This document shows, in pieces, positions 20,801-26,245 of a stretch of 39,699 nt of DNA. The DNA is from Chlorobiaceae bacterium. GTDB taxonomy: Bacteria > Bacteroidota > Chlorobiia > Chlorobiales > Chlorobiaceae. The position numbers and the translations under genes are program-made. The stretch's first letter is position 1; each line of letters opens with the position of its first letter. The notes below the pieces were generated by a model. It did no database searches. It was not told the DNA's origin and saw nothing but the letters and a program-made list of their open reading frames with translations. The stretch spans positions 1-39,699 of the forward strand of contig JAAXXL010000021.1 of the NCBI GenBank assembly GCA_013334485.1. Direction: 5' to 3'.

Positions 20801-21391
20801 GGTGATATGATGCGCCTCTATATGACCAAGTACCATATTGACACAGGCGGCATGGGTCAGGGGTACCCCTTTCGGAGTCCCGGAAGAGCCGGAGGTAAAG
20901 AGAATTGCCGCAAGAGCATTGGCTCCGCCGTTCCGCTCCGCGGAGGTAAGGCTCTTTGTTCCCGGCGGACTCAACTCCCCGGGTCTCAAAACCGCATCGG
21001 ATGGAGAAATGGCTCCGTTGTGTAAAAGAGCCTCTGTCAGCACCGAAGGAACAGCAATACCATCAAGAACAATCAGAATGCGCAGAGCGGCCTGTTCAGC
21101 CATGTTAGCAAGGCGCTCCGGAGGCAGGTCGGCCGCCATGGGGACATAGACACCGCCCGCTTTGAGAATTGCAAGAAACGCTGCCGGCAGATCTGCTGAC
21201 CGTTCTGTGAGAACACCGATTGATTCTTCAGACATGATTCCACGGGATTGCAGTGCAACGGCAAGCCTGTCGGAAGCTGCGTCCAGTTCGCTATAGGTTA
21301 AAAGAAGATCATCAGTAATAATTGCGGGTGCGGAGGGCTGGAGGCTCGCTGATATTTTGAAATAGTCATCTATTTTCTGGTGATACTGCAT
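8828..21391 (-). CDS. Four-module NRPS with terminal thioester reductase (A-T-C-A-T-C-A-T-C-A-T-R)
   Basis: A 4,187-residue synthetase that starts with no C domain. A1 spans about 20-500, with T1 at Ser547. C1 carries HHSVVDG (734-740). A2 has FDAS Asp1262, with T2 at Ser1600. C2 carries HHALGDG (1781-1787). A3 has FDVS Asp2314, with T3 at Ser2652. C3 carries HHAVGDG (2833-2839). A4 has FDLW Asp3371, with T4 at Ser3719. An R domain follows: GATGYLG from 3821, and YxxxK at Tyr3985/Lys3989. R domains use NAD(P)H to release the thioester as an aldehyde or alcohol. Pocket residues read by eye: A2 DAWFLGFIVK (near the Leu code DAWFLGNVVK); A3 DVSDVGAITK and A4 DLSTMVGAAK (no code I recognise). A1 has Ile211 in place of the invariant Asp. 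The ATG at 21391 lies 6 nt after the radical SAM stop. No E, MT, Cy or TE domain is present. Confidence 0.97.
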   Translation of the reverse strand: MQYHQKIDDYFKISASLQPSAPAIITDDLLLTYSELDAASDRLAVALQSRGIMSEESIGVLTERSADLPAAFLAILKAGGVYVPMAADLPPERLANMAEQAALRILIVLDGIAVPSVLTEALLHNGAISPSDAVLRPGELSPPGTKSLTSAERNGGANALAAILFTSGSSGTPKGVPLTHAACVNMVLGHIEAHHITSEDRILLSSSPVFILGFRTLCIPLISGSAFVPVSRSVVDRPDLLIELMSRHHVSIALFTPSYLHLLDRAVPEGLRCVITAGELPNADDARYYAEYVDYWNVHGATEVCGTICMHHVDPDETGTVLSGRPFANTEVYLLDEEGNEVPQGEIGEVHVVGVGVSPGYLKQPELNAEYFIETRYGRAFRSRDLARWNSNGELETLGRSDNAVKISGQAVSLDEIELALQRHPAVKIAKVLHLKKMLYAFVESHDLADAKAIAWREFLQRTLPSYMIPAHVVVLEKMPLSSAGKVDQRALQEIAEGILFNGAGEGDCSTPPEGDIEKAIASIWEELLDVRPIMREQNFFAAGGTSLLAIAVSQRLHLLGYHVPVQMVLSTLSIRGLAEKISEIELQPELPGNQDQTVSDIATADQEDFWIASELDLDPAASHIVRVLYVRGREFSNNAWQSAWAGLIDRHAALRTALYADESGRICWRTVSSCELSAHAALRIDHCHSGAEGRSIAERRANDRFKLDDPPLARAGIVRIEESRKTLFWFVLHHSVVDGTSAKIIQDDLLSLLGGVRLQTAPNGIAMASRAERLYLHSGKAERDRIFWSSSLEALAARASGAFSEYVTEHQRPALSGSDGDEPLVEQLDAATVSTLGRLAKRCGTGLHALLLAVLASEIRRRSGKSDILIGSGITIRPAGDENAVGHFVNLLPVILLKDGDLPFSLLLRTTQSALTETVEHAAYPAGMLYREFRRSYPDLRAPSRTSLFDIALTAIPSRTSIDRKSGITLEPLTLTGEDRHPAAGLDLSFSHEPSAEESGALNLLLSWNAEVISIEGARAWLSSFAAWARWLAEDPERMEQPLPALLPEEQELLRIWENGAKQIRTERRSHELFEVIVDHNPCRPAIIIREKFESFMDLDLRANGIAACLKSHGVVRGTVVAVLASAPGNLPATVLAIWKAGGSYLPFSADIPAARLATMARDARAKHLIVLDGLTTPEALSREFDAIIRPEDSSPSALRPEIDGTVDDVAYIIYTSGTTGTPKGVPVTHAAYINTIVGVAERIGLRDDDRIALVSTITFDASLWEMGHGFFSGIAMVPVAPALREDPWQMKPYYRDLGVTVAFHTPSYLRVSEKLPFEGLRILLTGGEAPNHNDVALYAGSVAFWNFYGPTEATIVVSGALIPGDHDPRCPISVGTPLSNMQISVRRDDGSPVPPCAEGEIWLGGLGIARGYLNQPEESAMHFVESPEGLFYRSGDYGRWSREGQLEISGRIDQQIKLNGQRVEPGEIEQMLSLHPSVVTAVVLADELQSGVKVLRAFVQPENMSLFSEAKLLDYLSGHLSLHMVPASIMAVAVIPLTPSGKVDRMALFSSLQEKRKSDVHVEMLQSPLERKVGAIWADLLEQSVVGSDNFFALGGNSLLAVTVAHRIRETLGLPVSARALFAAPTLRMFVATIATLEPLSQEDAVEEESALASEGEHEFWIAESAGLDTRNFIIPVDYLISREITTDRLQSAWAILVKRHEALRSSFAEDETGQLRRHIADDVEWTLESSQTFSRADALGLIRERQFTSISMSATPLWRAGLVETAEGQERFFWLALHHALGDGQSIATLLSELTTLLQAGELSGQVKGGKLFAAREYSYLASPEATKEALHWKNLLHQVPDPAFEEWPLDMARSSRSATGSHRFELLLECRTADVLKALARNNGATLHSLILSLLALEAGRRTGRSDIMIGTTASLRERASDSLIVGYGVNMLPLHLKAERQRTFSELLQSTQQHLAEALQHARLPFSRICHSFWNDRPQLRNPQRYPLFDIAVTENPGSNRVGGASCFSRSRNPDESIRYEFTGNSPGQDMVLIHENLERGEILLQWHVNAAIYSQETARIWLEALRGWARWLAESKENADRPLPSLLKEELCMLGAWQQGEMIERPQLCVHHLFERITGLPGQAGRPAVITPDRQITYRELDNEADAIAHALSECGVSKGSVVAVLTGRSPNLPAALLGIWKSGAIYLPLSVELPPERIGFMAEDAGATHLIVLDGVALPEVLSCLFSDPLRPEELTGEYLQQYAQRAENVGDPEDTAYILYTSGSTGRPKGTLIAHKSLVNMVLGAAAILGFNADDRSLLFASPSFDVSLSDIGLPLLTGGTICAVPKHIIESPKRFLDFLQEMRITVADITPTYLGLFEGMELPSSVRVLVTGGEAPLPADVYRYAPKLSYFNAYGPTENTITSTMGVLTGDDRRFLSCGRPLPNTTLFVCNEEGSALAPGVAGEVWLGGLGISQGYLNRPELNASCFRESPHGRLYRTGDLGRWHMDGTIEIIGRIDEQVKLNGIRIEPGEIEYALMLHPAISQAVVLLQEQPGGAKSLWGVVRPAPGEQMPGMDAWKTFLMERLPSHMIPSGVISVDSIPLMVSGKVDRGALLDLLDLHPLNSGLTLPEDELESSIAGIWSDLLKRTPIHREDNFFALGGHSLLAISVAHRLEKQLGREVPARELFAEPTLAGFSERVRELRATEEGTLDGLSDLATEGQREFWTAEHAGLDTSGFNIPLTLLLHLEAPSPEKFSALWSELIERHEALRTGFLEDESGLLRRVVSDKVDALPLFQFSSTLQEARALANSFQSEPFSMSQPGLWRAGLITVGENPQSVFWFVMHHAVGDGLSLGILIDELSALLTGSALSVLSAGFDRPAAREAAYLESSSALFDAEYWNNLTGGLLKHSPEAFDEWPLDSLRPNSRSASSCVGSHCLRTILGRETANGLRSLAKRNRSTLHAFMLALLGLEVRRRTGRNSFMLGTAASTRQSGDEMRTIGYFINMLPLVFRAPESPSVDAVVQQMQHQLAEALQHSRYPFSRIYSDFRRNQEPGVHPGRYPLFDIAVTENPPFTPSEEREPLFSGLGLPEYGVVGYEVRKNAPAQDMVLVHEGEADGGVVLTFYVNAVIYSESSARRMFDSLIGWMRFLSMENNGGSPPLPLLLPEEEAQLACWQQGALRTWPAKTLPEHFLRIASLYPGRPAVVTAGAELSFHLVNTRAETLARVLLKRDVQPGDTVAVLTERSTTLQETVLAIWKAGACYLALSADLPPQRLAFMARECSVRVIIALDQLPLPPELGGDEFHIVRPEEMPNDPADSGELDRTVAPDDPAYIIYTSGSTGLPKGVVLSHRGLLNLGFGESEIFDLHSDDRVMQIASPSFDLWISDLAVSWAAGAALVPVRREEMNDIPCMHDLIRHRGVTIATMSPSYLRLFEQAEFPAHLRLIMTVGESPVSDDARYYAPKLSYFNGYGPTENTAASSLGRILPDQEAIHTGRPLPNTTIYITSEEGKPLPPGSIGDVWVGGASLAKGYLNRPDLTASAFLFVKGERRYRTGDLGRWLPSGELQILGRRDTQVKLRGQRVELGEIEHRLASWPGIQQAVTIVETDADHSQFLRSFVTADEEASIPTYVEWTTWLSATLPSWMIPASIIRIPSIPLTPAGKVDREALLESQSQMAFPLADEGSESEHQFNRTPPQSAIEKRISEVWSELLRKPMLSREDHFFDIGGDSLKAIAVINRLGREFECTVNNLYEHPVLSDFALLCNPRPDHLRNLLLSLSIEQECSESLQQDAGYDQEELLRPQRLHYEERVAADLKRDLRLCRSYRHLLLTGATGYLGSYLLRELLADKSVEVTVLVRSSDTVAGRRRLAQVLNWYFGPDEGSALLENPRLKLLSGDLRHAQLLLREYDYSLLSDTVDAIYHCAANVNHIGHYRDFLADNVSATRHLLRLAAQQSGKSADFHFVSTLSVAASALYGESRLFTEYDSPPEVLDDNYYIRSKQEAERLVLAYRSELPDCTIHRVGNISFAAKGSRLQQNIRDNAFFRQLAAFIRLGVVPMEFPASLSHVDLVARSIIALSERESLANEIHHIETSRRDSLADVILPAEGMRESVRACSFGDFLARLQEATGEHEMESAVAETVENFGLQSANPGLAGRHKVMVVSKRTLLLLENFGITWPSIPKEGLNALLAMAMEVAGR

Positions 21392-21397
21392 GCGATC

Positions 21398-22708
21398 TCA
21401 GACCGTACCGTTTTTCTCGGGAAAAAGAGCTGTCTGGTAGCCGAGACAGCGGTATCCGTTTGCTGCAGAGTCGTGATCAATACTCCTCACCCATTCCCCG
21501 TTTTTACCCAGCTCCTGCTTTACCCAGTTGCATATGCTGATCGTTATGCCATATTCAGTAGCCGAGTTCCTGATCTTCTCCAGATAGCCTACACAGATGC
21601 TTCGTTCAGGGGCGAGCCTGGAGCGCTGTTTGATATGGTTCTGATTTTCGCCTGACAGATAGGGCCTGAAAAACTCACCGATGAGTTCAGGATCGAAGTG
21701 ATTGATGTAATTTGCAAGAATTACCAGATTGCGTATTTCGGTAGTCAGAAATTCCGGCTTGATATTTCGTATACCGGCTGAAGCCAGATGTGACATGTAT
21801 CGGTCGATGTTCTCTTCGGTAAGGTAGGGGAGCATAAGCGGCTGACAGAGCACTGACTCGGCAAACATACCAAGCTCCCGGCATTGCACCAGAGTCTCAA
21901 GACGCTCCTCAATGGAGGCTGCATTTGGTTCAAGTACATCGCGAAGATAGTGCGGCATAATGCCGATGCTGCCGTTTATCTGGATTTTTGATGCAATTTT
22001 GCCCATCAGAGAGAAAAGTGTATCCCCCTTGTGCATCACCTGCAAATGTTTTGGCCCTGCTTTTGTAGCAATAAAAATACGCACCGGAGAGTCAGGGTAT
22101 TTATTAAAATGGCTAATAAAGGTCCGAAAAATATCGTGGGCTATACCATTGTAGAGGTGCGGCTCGGAGAACGCTTCGGTTTTCGGCGAAAAGTAGTAAA
22201 AGAGCGCCTTCTGACGATTCTCTTCAAGCGAGTTGGCCAGCCGGTCTGCATAGTTGGTGTAGACCGTGATCGGTTTTACATGGTTGCCATCGGTAACAAG
22301 GCAGTACTGGCAGGCAACCGCACAGGAGCCCGAAGAAGGGGAGACCTCAAGAACATTTGTAGGGCAGAGACCTGTGTAGTTATGAATCTCCAGTGGCTCA
22401 CCGGGATCTGTAAGCGCTTCCTCGAAATGATCGCCGGGAGTAAGATTATTGTTTTCATAAAGTTTGCGAAACCACTCTGAACCAATTTCAAGACGGGATG
22501 CAACGTCGGGAGTAATCTCATAGTCCAGACCAAGATTGATGAGCAGTTTACTGTCGATTTTCAGGGGCACAAAGCCCTTCAATTCAGTACAGTCCGGTCG
22601 ATGTGCTATGTAGCTGAAAAGCGTGTGTACAGGCATTGGTGCCTGTTTTGAATTGCTGTCTGAGTGGGCGGCGAGATTTGTTTCAGGGGGCATAAACGGG
22701 GGGTTCAA
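21398..22708 (-). CDS. Radical SAM protein at the head of the NRPS operon
   Basis: A 436-residue protein with the radical SAM cluster motif CAVACQYC (Cys129, Cys133, Cys136), which binds a 4Fe-4S cluster and cleaves S-adenosylmethionine to make a radical. The overall look, with the motif preceded by a long N-terminal region and followed by further Cys residues, recalls spore-photoproduct-lyase-like (SPL) radical SAM proteins. That assignment is only by eye. Its stop is 6 nt before NRPS1, so it should be co-expressed and may modify the peptide, a building block or the starter unit. The start is TTG 22708, with an AAGGG about 11 nt upstream. ATG 22693 (five codons in) is the alternative. There is no clear SPASM domain, though C-terminal cysteines exist. 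The reaction is unknown. Confidence 0.85.
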   Translation of the reverse strand: MNPPFMPPETNLAAHSDSNSKQAPMPVHTLFSYIAHRPDCTELKGFVPLKIDSKLLINLGLDYEITPDVASRLEIGSEWFRKLYENNNLTPGDHFEEALTDPGEPLEIHNYTGLCPTNVLEVSPSSGSCAVACQYCLVTDGNHVKPITVYTNYADRLANSLEENRQKALFYYFSPKTEAFSEPHLYNGIAHDIFRTFISHFNKYPDSPVRIFIATKAGPKHLQVMHKGDTLFSLMGKIASKIQINGSIGIMPHYLRDVLEPNAASIEERLETLVQCRELGMFAESVLCQPLMLPYLTEENIDRYMSHLASAGIRNIKPEFLTTEIRNLVILANYINHFDPELIGEFFRPYLSGENQNHIKQRSRLAPERSICVGYLEKIRNSATEYGITISICNWVKQELGKNGEWVRSIDHDSAANGYRCLGYQTALFPEKNGTV

Positions 22709-23095
22709 TTGTTTGTTATCCCTTCACATCATACTGCGCAGAAGCTCTTTCCTTAATTGTAAATACCTTCTACCGGAACAACCCAGCCGTACTGAATACA
22801 GGCCTTCTCTTGATCAGCAATTCTGTGCCGCAAGAATCCAAAAGCCAGAAACAGAATCCCGGAATTTACTTTTAAAAAAAGAGATACATACCATACTGTA
22901 AAAGTAATATAATGACACTCCAATTGAAAGTGGAGAATTTTATTTGTAATGATTTTTCTTTATAATGGAATCGTTAACGCTTTATGGGGATAACGTTTCT
23001 GTCATGTTATAAATGATAACATCTCCCTTGAAGCCTGTTTGATGTATGCGCTCTCAGTACATATTCTGCGGAAGTAGTATTTAGCTACATGAAAT
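22709..23095. promoter_or_regulatory. Divergent intergenic region between the NRPS operon and the SPFH gene
   Basis: A gene-free stretch of 387 nt, AT-rich towards the right. It must hold the promoters for the 22-kb minus-strand operon and for the plus-strand SPFH gene. TATAAT occurs at 22908-22913 and 22961-22966 on the plus strand, but neither has a convincing -35 at the usual spacing. A palindromic CGTTAACG lies at 22972-22979, and an inverted repeat lies at 23004-23022. No ORF or RNA gene is recognised. Confidence 0.5.
23004..23022. promoter_or_regulatory. Inverted repeat, candidate operator
   Basis: ATGTTAT and ATAACAT arms (7 bp, perfect) flank a 5-nt spacer about 75 nt upstream of the SPFH start. 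GTTA/TAAC half-motifs also occur at 22972-22979 and 22991-22995. This could be a repressor or activator site; the regulator is unknown. Confidence 0.35.
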
Positions 23096-23977
23096 ATGAT
23101 GAACTCCATATTGAAACGTCTCCGCGAATGGTTCGCCAAATTCAACTCCTTCACTAAATCTTTCGTCCGCCAGAACGCACTTCCGCTGATTTCAACGGTT
23201 TTACTGGCTCTTCTTGTAATCCTCTTCTTTTTTGACCGGACCGTCATTTCGATTCAATCGGGTCAGAGGGGTGTTCTCTGGAGGTGGCTCGGTGCCGGCA
23301 CTGTTATTGACACTGTCTATCCGGAAGGTGTTCACCTGATTCTGCCATTCAACAAGATGTTCATATACAATATCCGCAAGCAGCAGTTCAGTGATTCGAT
23401 CGATGTTCTTACAGTTGACGGACTCACCGTAAGGGTAAAGTACACGGTGCGCTATTACCTTGAACCGACAACACTTCCTCTGCTCCATCAGTTCGTCGGC
23501 CCCGACTTTGTCAACGTAGCAATTCGTCCGGATATCCGCTCGGTTGTCCGCACCCTCTTCGGACAGTATAAACCCGAAGAGATTTACACCTCGCAAAAGG
23601 CGATCCAGTTACTCTTCAGTGAAAAATCCAAGGTCCACCTCGCTGCCCGCTTTGTAAAGATAGACGATGTTCCCATTGAATCGATAACCCTGCCGACAAG
23701 CATCTCCAAAGCCATTGAAGAGAAGATGGTTCAACAGCAGCGGGAGGGTGAATATGTCTACCGTCTTTCGATTGCCGAGAAAGAGGCCGAGCGCCTTAAG
23801 ATTGAATCCGATGGAATTCGTGTCTACAATGAAACCGTAAACAAGAGTCTGACGGCTTCAGTTCTGAAATGGGAAGGCATTCGCGCTACGCGTGAACTGG
23901 CAAAATCTCCGAATGCAAAGGTTGTCGTGATAGGTTCCGGCCAATCCGGTCTGCCGATCATTTTAGGCAAGGATTGA
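23096..23977 (+). CDS. SPFH/prohibitin-family membrane protein
   Basis: A 293-residue protein with one transmembrane segment (about residues 28-50). An SPFH (band 7/prohibitin) domain of about 55-230 follows, then a charged helical stretch rich in Glu/Lys/Arg (REGEYVYRLSIAEKEAERLK) typical of prohibitin-type oligomerization helices. Such proteins form membrane-bound rings that scaffold or protect membrane complexes and often control proteases. Two consecutive ATG codons at 23096 and 23099 could each be the start. The next gene begins 3 nt after this stop, so the two are an operon and the binding protein may depend on this scaffold. The family call is solid; the cellular partner is unknown. 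Confidence 0.85.
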   Translation: MMNSILKRLREWFAKFNSFTKSFVRQNALPLISTVLLALLVILFFFDRTVISIQSGQRGVLWRWLGAGTVIDTVYPEGVHLILPFNKMFIYNIRKQQFSDSIDVLTVDGLTVRVKYTVRYYLEPTTLPLLHQFVGPDFVNVAIRPDIRSVVRTLFGQYKPEEIYTSQKAIQLLFSEKSKVHLAARFVKIDDVPIESITLPTSISKAIEEKMVQQQREGEYVYRLSIAEKEAERLKIESDGIRVYNETVNKSLTASVLKWEGIRATRELAKSPNAKVVVIGSGQSGLPIILGKD

Positions 23978-23980
23978 GCG

Positions 23981-25132
23981 ATGAAAAAAAAGCTTTTCTG
24001 GGGTGTTGCCGCCATTTTGCTTGCTCTCCTCTTCTATACCCAGCATGGTTCCTATGAAGACAAGTGGAAGCGCCGGTTCAAGGTATTGAACGAGCCATCC
24101 GATGAGGTGCTTATCGGTGTTTGCTGGCCATTTTCCGTAAACCGTGACGGTATGGCGGACGGTATTCATCTGGCACTGGATGAGATAAACTCCCGCAGGC
24201 TTGCTGGCAGATATACTTTTCGCCTGATTGAACGGGATGATGAGTTTGACAGCAAAAAGCAGAAAAGTATTGCAAGGGAGTTTGCCGACAGAGCTGATAT
24301 GAGCGCTGTTCTGGGCTACTATGATGACGGGCCTGCAATCAGGGCATCATCGATCTATGAGTCGAGCCGCCTCCTGCATCTGATGATCGGCGCCAACAAT
24401 ACCGATATGACCTCGCACGGCTTCAACTATATCAATCGCACCATTCTGTCAAGTGACCGGATCGCATTGAAACTGGCCAAACTGACAACCGATCTCGGTT
24501 ACCGTAAAATCGTTGTTTTATGGGAGGAGGATGCCTATGGTGAGGATCTGGCATATCAGTATCAGGCCGGTCTTGATCAGCTCAATGCCCAGGTTGTCTA
24601 TCAATGGTCCTTTTCAAGAAAACATGCTGATTTTCGGCTGCTGGTCAACGATCTGAAAATGGTGGATGCTGATATGATCTTTTTCAGCGCCCTCGAACCG
24701 ATTGCCGGCGATTTTTTACGAATGGCCCGCAAGGTCGGACTGAAAACTCCCGTTCTCGGAGCATTCAGCAATACTCCCGAGATGCGGGAACATGCCGGTC
24801 CGACAGCATATGAGGGCGCGATGATGTTTGACTTCTATAACCCCCATTCCCCGAGCCCGGAAAACCAGCTCTTTGTCAACAAGTTTGTTGCCCGATATGG
24901 CCGTTATCCGGATGCCTGGGCGGCGCAGGGCTATGATGCGCTCAATCTCATAGCAAGGGCAGTAAGGTTTACCGGATCACGCAACCCCCTTGATCTCTCC
25001 TATGCGATCAGGTATGGAGATGCCTTCAACGGCGCTAATGGCAGATACAAGTTTGACCGTGCGGGCAATCTTGAAGATAAGCCCATATACCTTTACAGGA
25101 TTCAGAATGGCGTACCGGTACTTATTGAATAA
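23981..25132 (+). CDS. Type-1 periplasmic binding protein (Leu/Ile/Val-receptor-like)
   Basis: A 383-residue protein with an N-terminal hydrophobic stretch (residues 5-19) that may be a signal or a membrane anchor. The receptor-like fold matches amino-acid/urea-type ABC binding proteins (Peripla_BP_6 style): a DGIHLALDEINSR element near 60, SAVLGYYDDGPA near 110, the YRKIVVLWEEDAYGED strand-loop near 170, and the C-terminal AQGYDALNLIARA helix. No permease or ATPase genes adjoin it, so it may be a receptor and not part of a transporter. AAGGA sits ahead of ATG 23981, 3 nt after the SPFH stop. The ligand is unknown. Confidence 0.82.
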   Translation: MKKKLFWGVAAILLALLFYTQHGSYEDKWKRRFKVLNEPSDEVLIGVCWPFSVNRDGMADGIHLALDEINSRRLAGRYTFRLIERDDEFDSKKQKSIAREFADRADMSAVLGYYDDGPAIRASSIYESSRLLHLMIGANNTDMTSHGFNYINRTILSSDRIALKLAKLTTDLGYRKIVVLWEEDAYGEDLAYQYQAGLDQLNAQVVYQWSFSRKHADFRLLVNDLKMVDADMIFFSALEPIAGDFLRMARKVGLKTPVLGAFSNTPEMREHAGPTAYEGAMMFDFYNPHSPSPENQLFVNKFVARYGRYPDAWAAQGYDALNLIARAVRFTGSRNPLDLSYAIRYGDAFNGANGRYKFDRAGNLEDKPIYLYRIQNGVPVLIE

Positions 25133-25249
25133 ACAGCCCGGTTTTCACTCTATTTTTGCCTCCATCTCTGGAATCGGTTATATTTTACTATATTTATTTA
25201 TGAGTATTTACGTGTAATAAGTGCAATCAACTTTACAACAAATTGAATA

Positions 25250-25255
25250 AAGGAG
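25250..25255 (+). promoter_or_regulatory. Strong Shine-Dalgarno for the DUF697 gene
   Basis: AAGGAG with a 7-nt spacer to ATG 25263, one of the best ribosome sites in the window. It fixes the start. Confidence 0.75.
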
Positions 25256-25262
25256 ATTACTT

Positions 25263-25799
25263 ATGAAAGAGAACACAGATGAAACCTATGCTGAAGTAGT
25301 TGCAGAAAGTGTAAACGACACTCTGGATCGTGATCAACGTGTTGAGAAACATGCAAGAAATCACATTCTGACAGCAATGGGCATAGGACTTTTCCCGCTT
25401 CCGATCATTGATATGGTTGCGCTGGTGGGTGTGCAGCTTGATATGATCAGGACGATTGCAAATGAATACAATGTTCCATTCAGACGTGATCTCGGAAAAT
25501 CCGTTATCACAACCCTGCTTGGTGGTTTTGTTCCCGTCGCACTTGGAGGAACTCTTGCCAGTTTGATTAAATGTATTCCCCTGATTGGACAGTCTGCTGG
25601 CGCAGTTACCATGCCGGTTGTCGCCGGAGCAGCTACCTACGCGATTTCCAGGGTATTCATCCAGCACTTTGAATCAGGCGGAACTTTTCTTGATATGGAT
25701 CCCGCGAAAGTGAAGTCCCATTTTGCCGAACAGTTCGAAAAAGGGAAAAAGGTAGCGACCGATTTGAAGAAAGAGGGCAAGGCAAGTCCGGCTAACTGA
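25263..25799 (+). CDS. DUF697 family membrane-associated protein
   Basis: A 178-residue protein with an acidic N-terminus and a central domain that resembles DUF697 (the domain also found at the C-terminus of YcjF-like and GTPase-linked proteins). The GIGLFPLPIIDMVALVGVQL segment near residues 40-60 and two later Gly/Ala-rich hydrophobic stretches (about 80-100 and 115-130) are the key features. The C-terminus is Lys-rich. A good SD precedes ATG 25263, and a strong terminator follows at 25829, so this is a monocistronic unit. The molecular role of the family is not established. Confidence 0.72.
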   Translation: MKENTDETYAEVVAESVNDTLDRDQRVEKHARNHILTAMGIGLFPLPIIDMVALVGVQLDMIRTIANEYNVPFRRDLGKSVITTLLGGFVPVALGGTLASLIKCIPLIGQSAGAVTMPVVAGAATYAISRVFIQHFESGGTFLDMDPAKVKSHFAEQFEKGKKVATDLKKEGKASPAN

Positions 25800-25828
25800 T
25801 TGTCTGGTTAAGGCTGATTAAAGATTTC

Positions 25829-25871
25829 AAAACAGTGCAGAAAAAAGAGTTCTGCTCTTCTGCACTGTTTT
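25829..25871 (+). terminator. Rho-independent terminator after the DUF697 gene
   Basis: A 12-bp perfect stem (25829-25840 with 25860-25871, AAAACAGTGCAG and complement) has an inner AAGAG/CTCTT pairing in the loop. CCCTTTTT follows a few bases later. The A-rich left arm means it could also work in reverse. Confidence 0.8.
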
Positions 25872-25918
25872 GACCCTTTTTGTATTCTCGCCTGAATTCA
25901 ACTGGAAACTTTTGTGAT

Positions 25919-26140
25919 ATGGCTACCTTTATCTACTTTGCACTCTGTTTACTGATTGCCACTCTTGGCAAAAACAGAAAATTCGGTTTCTGGGGCTATT
26001 TTTTCTGCTCTCTTTTCCTCTCTCCTGCTGTTGGAGCACTCCTCTTTATCGCTTCTGACCCTCGTCCAAAAGATGAAAATAAATCCCGGGATGCCTCTGC
26101 TCATTCCGAACAGGAAGCAAAGAGGCATATTGACGCCTGA
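25919..26140 (+). CDS. Small membrane protein, hypothetical
   Basis: A 73-residue protein from ATG 25919: two hydrophobic segments (about 3-17 and 22-42) around a short basic turn (GKNRKF), then a polar, charged tail. An upstream in-frame ATG at 25880 gives a 13-residue longer version, but the hydrophobic helix begins directly at 25919, and the longer start would overlap the terminator region. There is no clear ribosome site. The shape resembles small YqaE/superinfection-type two-helix proteins only loosely, and no family is claimed. Confidence 0.5.
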   Translation: MATFIYFALCLLIATLGKNRKFGFWGYFFCSLFLSPAVGALLFIASDPRPKDENKSRDASAHSEQEAKRHIDA

Positions 26141-26245
26141 CAAACGATCCTCTCTTCTGTAGAGCTATCACAAATCGATTACTTTGCATGAGCAGTTTTG
26201 TTTCAATCCCGTCGGGAGAGAAGTAACGGTAAAGTCGCCGACAGG

